A DNA stretch of 21,352 nt from a virus. Where the stretch lies: the IMG/VR virus record IMGVR_UViG_3300020084_000129, positions 1-21,352 of that record; one strand, written 5' to 3'. A program made the position numbers and the translations under genes. The notes under the pieces were generated by a model. That model was given only the letters and a program-made list of their open reading frames with translations. It did no database searches and had not been told where the DNA came from. Below are positions 20,731 through 21,352 of this stretch, one piece after another (position 1 is the first letter of the stretch; each line of letters starts with the position of its first letter).

Positions 20731-20779
20731 CCGTGGGGTCTGCCCTCTGAGAAGAGGGAAGTGCGCTTTCCCTATACGG
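20731..20779 (+). promoter_or_regulatory. Structured leader with two mutually exclusive hairpins
   Basis: CCCTCT (20743-20748) pairs with AGAGGG (20753-20758) around a GAGA tetraloop. The same AGGG strand can instead pair as GGGAA (20756-20760) with TTCCC (20768-20772). CCGT (20731-20734) and ACGG (20776-20779) could close the whole element. It lies in the leader of the lysozyme-like gene. I cannot match it to a known RNA family. Confidence 0.5.
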
Positions 20780-20801
20780 ATGTAGAGTTCAATTAAACTA
20801 A

Positions 20802-21352
20802 ATGCAACAATTCCTTACAGTAGCCATGCCCCTTCTGGCAACGGTTACAACCAATGTGGCAACACTGCCCCTGTTTCCTCCTCTGACGACGCCTCCAGCG
20901 CCGTTTTCTATTATTAAGGAGTTTGAAACACTGACAGCGACCAAAGAGGTTGCTCCGCCTGAAAAGCCAAAAGAGAAAAGGCTAATTTGTAAAGGGTGTA
21001 ATGACAATGAGAATGCTACCCTGGTATACTTCCAGGATCGTGGTATAAAAGACAGAAACGCCCTTGCTACCATCATGGGCAACATTAGGCAAGAATCCAC
21101 TTTCGTGCCTAACATTTGTGAGGGTGGTAGCAGAACCAGTTACGGTAACTGCTGGCGCGGTTACGGTCTGATTCAATGGACATCTGCCAACAGATATTAT
21201 GGATTGGGTGATTTTGCTAAGAGGTATGGTGGTTCACCATCATCCCTTGACACGCAACTTCGTTATCTAACAAATGAGGTTCAGTGGTTGGATATTGAGG
21301 AGAAGATGAAAACTCCTGGCAAATCAATTAACCGCTACATGGACTATGCGTA
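20802..21352 (+). CDS. Tail-lysozyme-like protein, 3' end beyond the window
   Basis: The frame is open from the ATG at 20802 to the end of the window (183 complete codons). Residues 1-35 form a hydrophobic, Pro-rich N-terminus (MQQFLTVAMPLLATVTTNVATLP), then a Lys/Glu/Pro linker. A C-x-x-C follows at 63-66 and, from about residue 75, a domain resembling the phage tail lysozyme family: ALATIMGNIRQESTF with E98 as the likely catalytic acid, then YGLIQWT, RYYGLGDFAKRYG and LRYLTNEV. It would cut peptidoglycan during entry or lysis. The N-terminus could be a signal or membrane anchor. No Shine-Dalgarno before the ATG; an in-frame ATG at 20826 is an alternative start. Confidence 0.82.
   Translation, partial: MQQFLTVAMPLLATVTTNVATLPLFPPLTTPPAPFSIIKEFETLTATKEVAPPEKPKEKRLICKGCNDNENATLVYFQDRGIKDRNALATIMGNIRQESTFVPNICEGGSRTSYGNCWRGYGLIQWTSANRYYGLGDFAKRYGGSPSSLDTQLRYLTNEVQWLDIEEKMKTPGKSINRYMDYA

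Noticed and set aside
20700-20800. tRNA gene in the structured region before the lysozyme gene
   Set aside because: GAGTTCAATTAA looks briefly like a T-loop, but no acceptor stem, anticodon arm or paired T-stem can be drawn.
1-21352. CRISPR array, insertion sequence, integrase or att site
   Set aside because: No regularly spaced repeats, transposase or integrase motifs were found; the only mobile element signal is the HNH endonuclease gene.

Overview
The window looks like part of the genome of a T4-like cyanophage, a contractile-tailed myovirus of marine Synechococcus or Prochlorococcus. The T4 replication genes appear as close homologues in T4-like order: sliding clamp 45, clamp loader 44 and 62, RegA, DNA polymerase 43, UvsX, helicase 41 and primase 61. 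Between them sit genes typical of cyanophages rather than coliphages: an Hsp20 chaperone, a MazG-type pyrophosphatase, a class Ia ribonucleotide reductase, DUF4278-like YRG proteins and a glutamine-type riboswitch. Every gene I accept is on the + strand. Genes are tightly packed, and ATGA or TAATG stop/start overlaps are frequent. No gene-free stretch exceeds about 160 bases.

Layout. (1) 1-3636: tail of a DUF3310-like gene, a small hypothetical, then 45-44-62-regA, closed by a strong terminator. A homing-type HNH endonuclease gene lies between 44 and 62, and the last 10-11 codons of gene 44 are duplicated on either side of it. (2) 3637-4208: hsp20 as a separate unit with its own leader, whose Shine-Dalgarno lies in a weak hairpin, and its own terminator. 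(3) 4226-10828: a nucleotidyltransferase, two overlapping paralogous small proteins, DNA polymerase, UvsX, helicase and MazG, all coupled. (4) 10850-13634: accessory and probably late genes. These include an 89-residue protein with a T4 internal-protein-like capsid-targeting N-terminus, a 457-residue proline-rich protein, a small membrane protein and a probable virion protein, with TATAAATA-like late promoter candidates. (5) 13646-19069: three small conserved genes, primase, nrdA and nrdB in one coupled operon. (6) 19070-20088: a near-consensus sigma70 promoter, a candidate glutamine-II (downstream-peptide) riboswitch and a row of very small genes ending in a terminator. (7) 20118-21352: a PD-(D/E)XK nuclease-like gene, a small acidic protein and a tail-lysozyme-like gene cut by the window edge, preceded by a structured leader.

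Together the genes make, load and regulate the replisome and supply dNTPs through NrdAB, possibly with nucleotide clean-up by MazG. Late virion genes are interleaved. The most interesting features are the recoded gene 44 end around the endonuclease, the riboswitch with its repeated strand next to the start codon, the possible RNA thermometer before hsp20, the candidate internal capsid protein and the overprinted paralogue pair. Identifications come from recognising families and motifs by eye; no database search was run.
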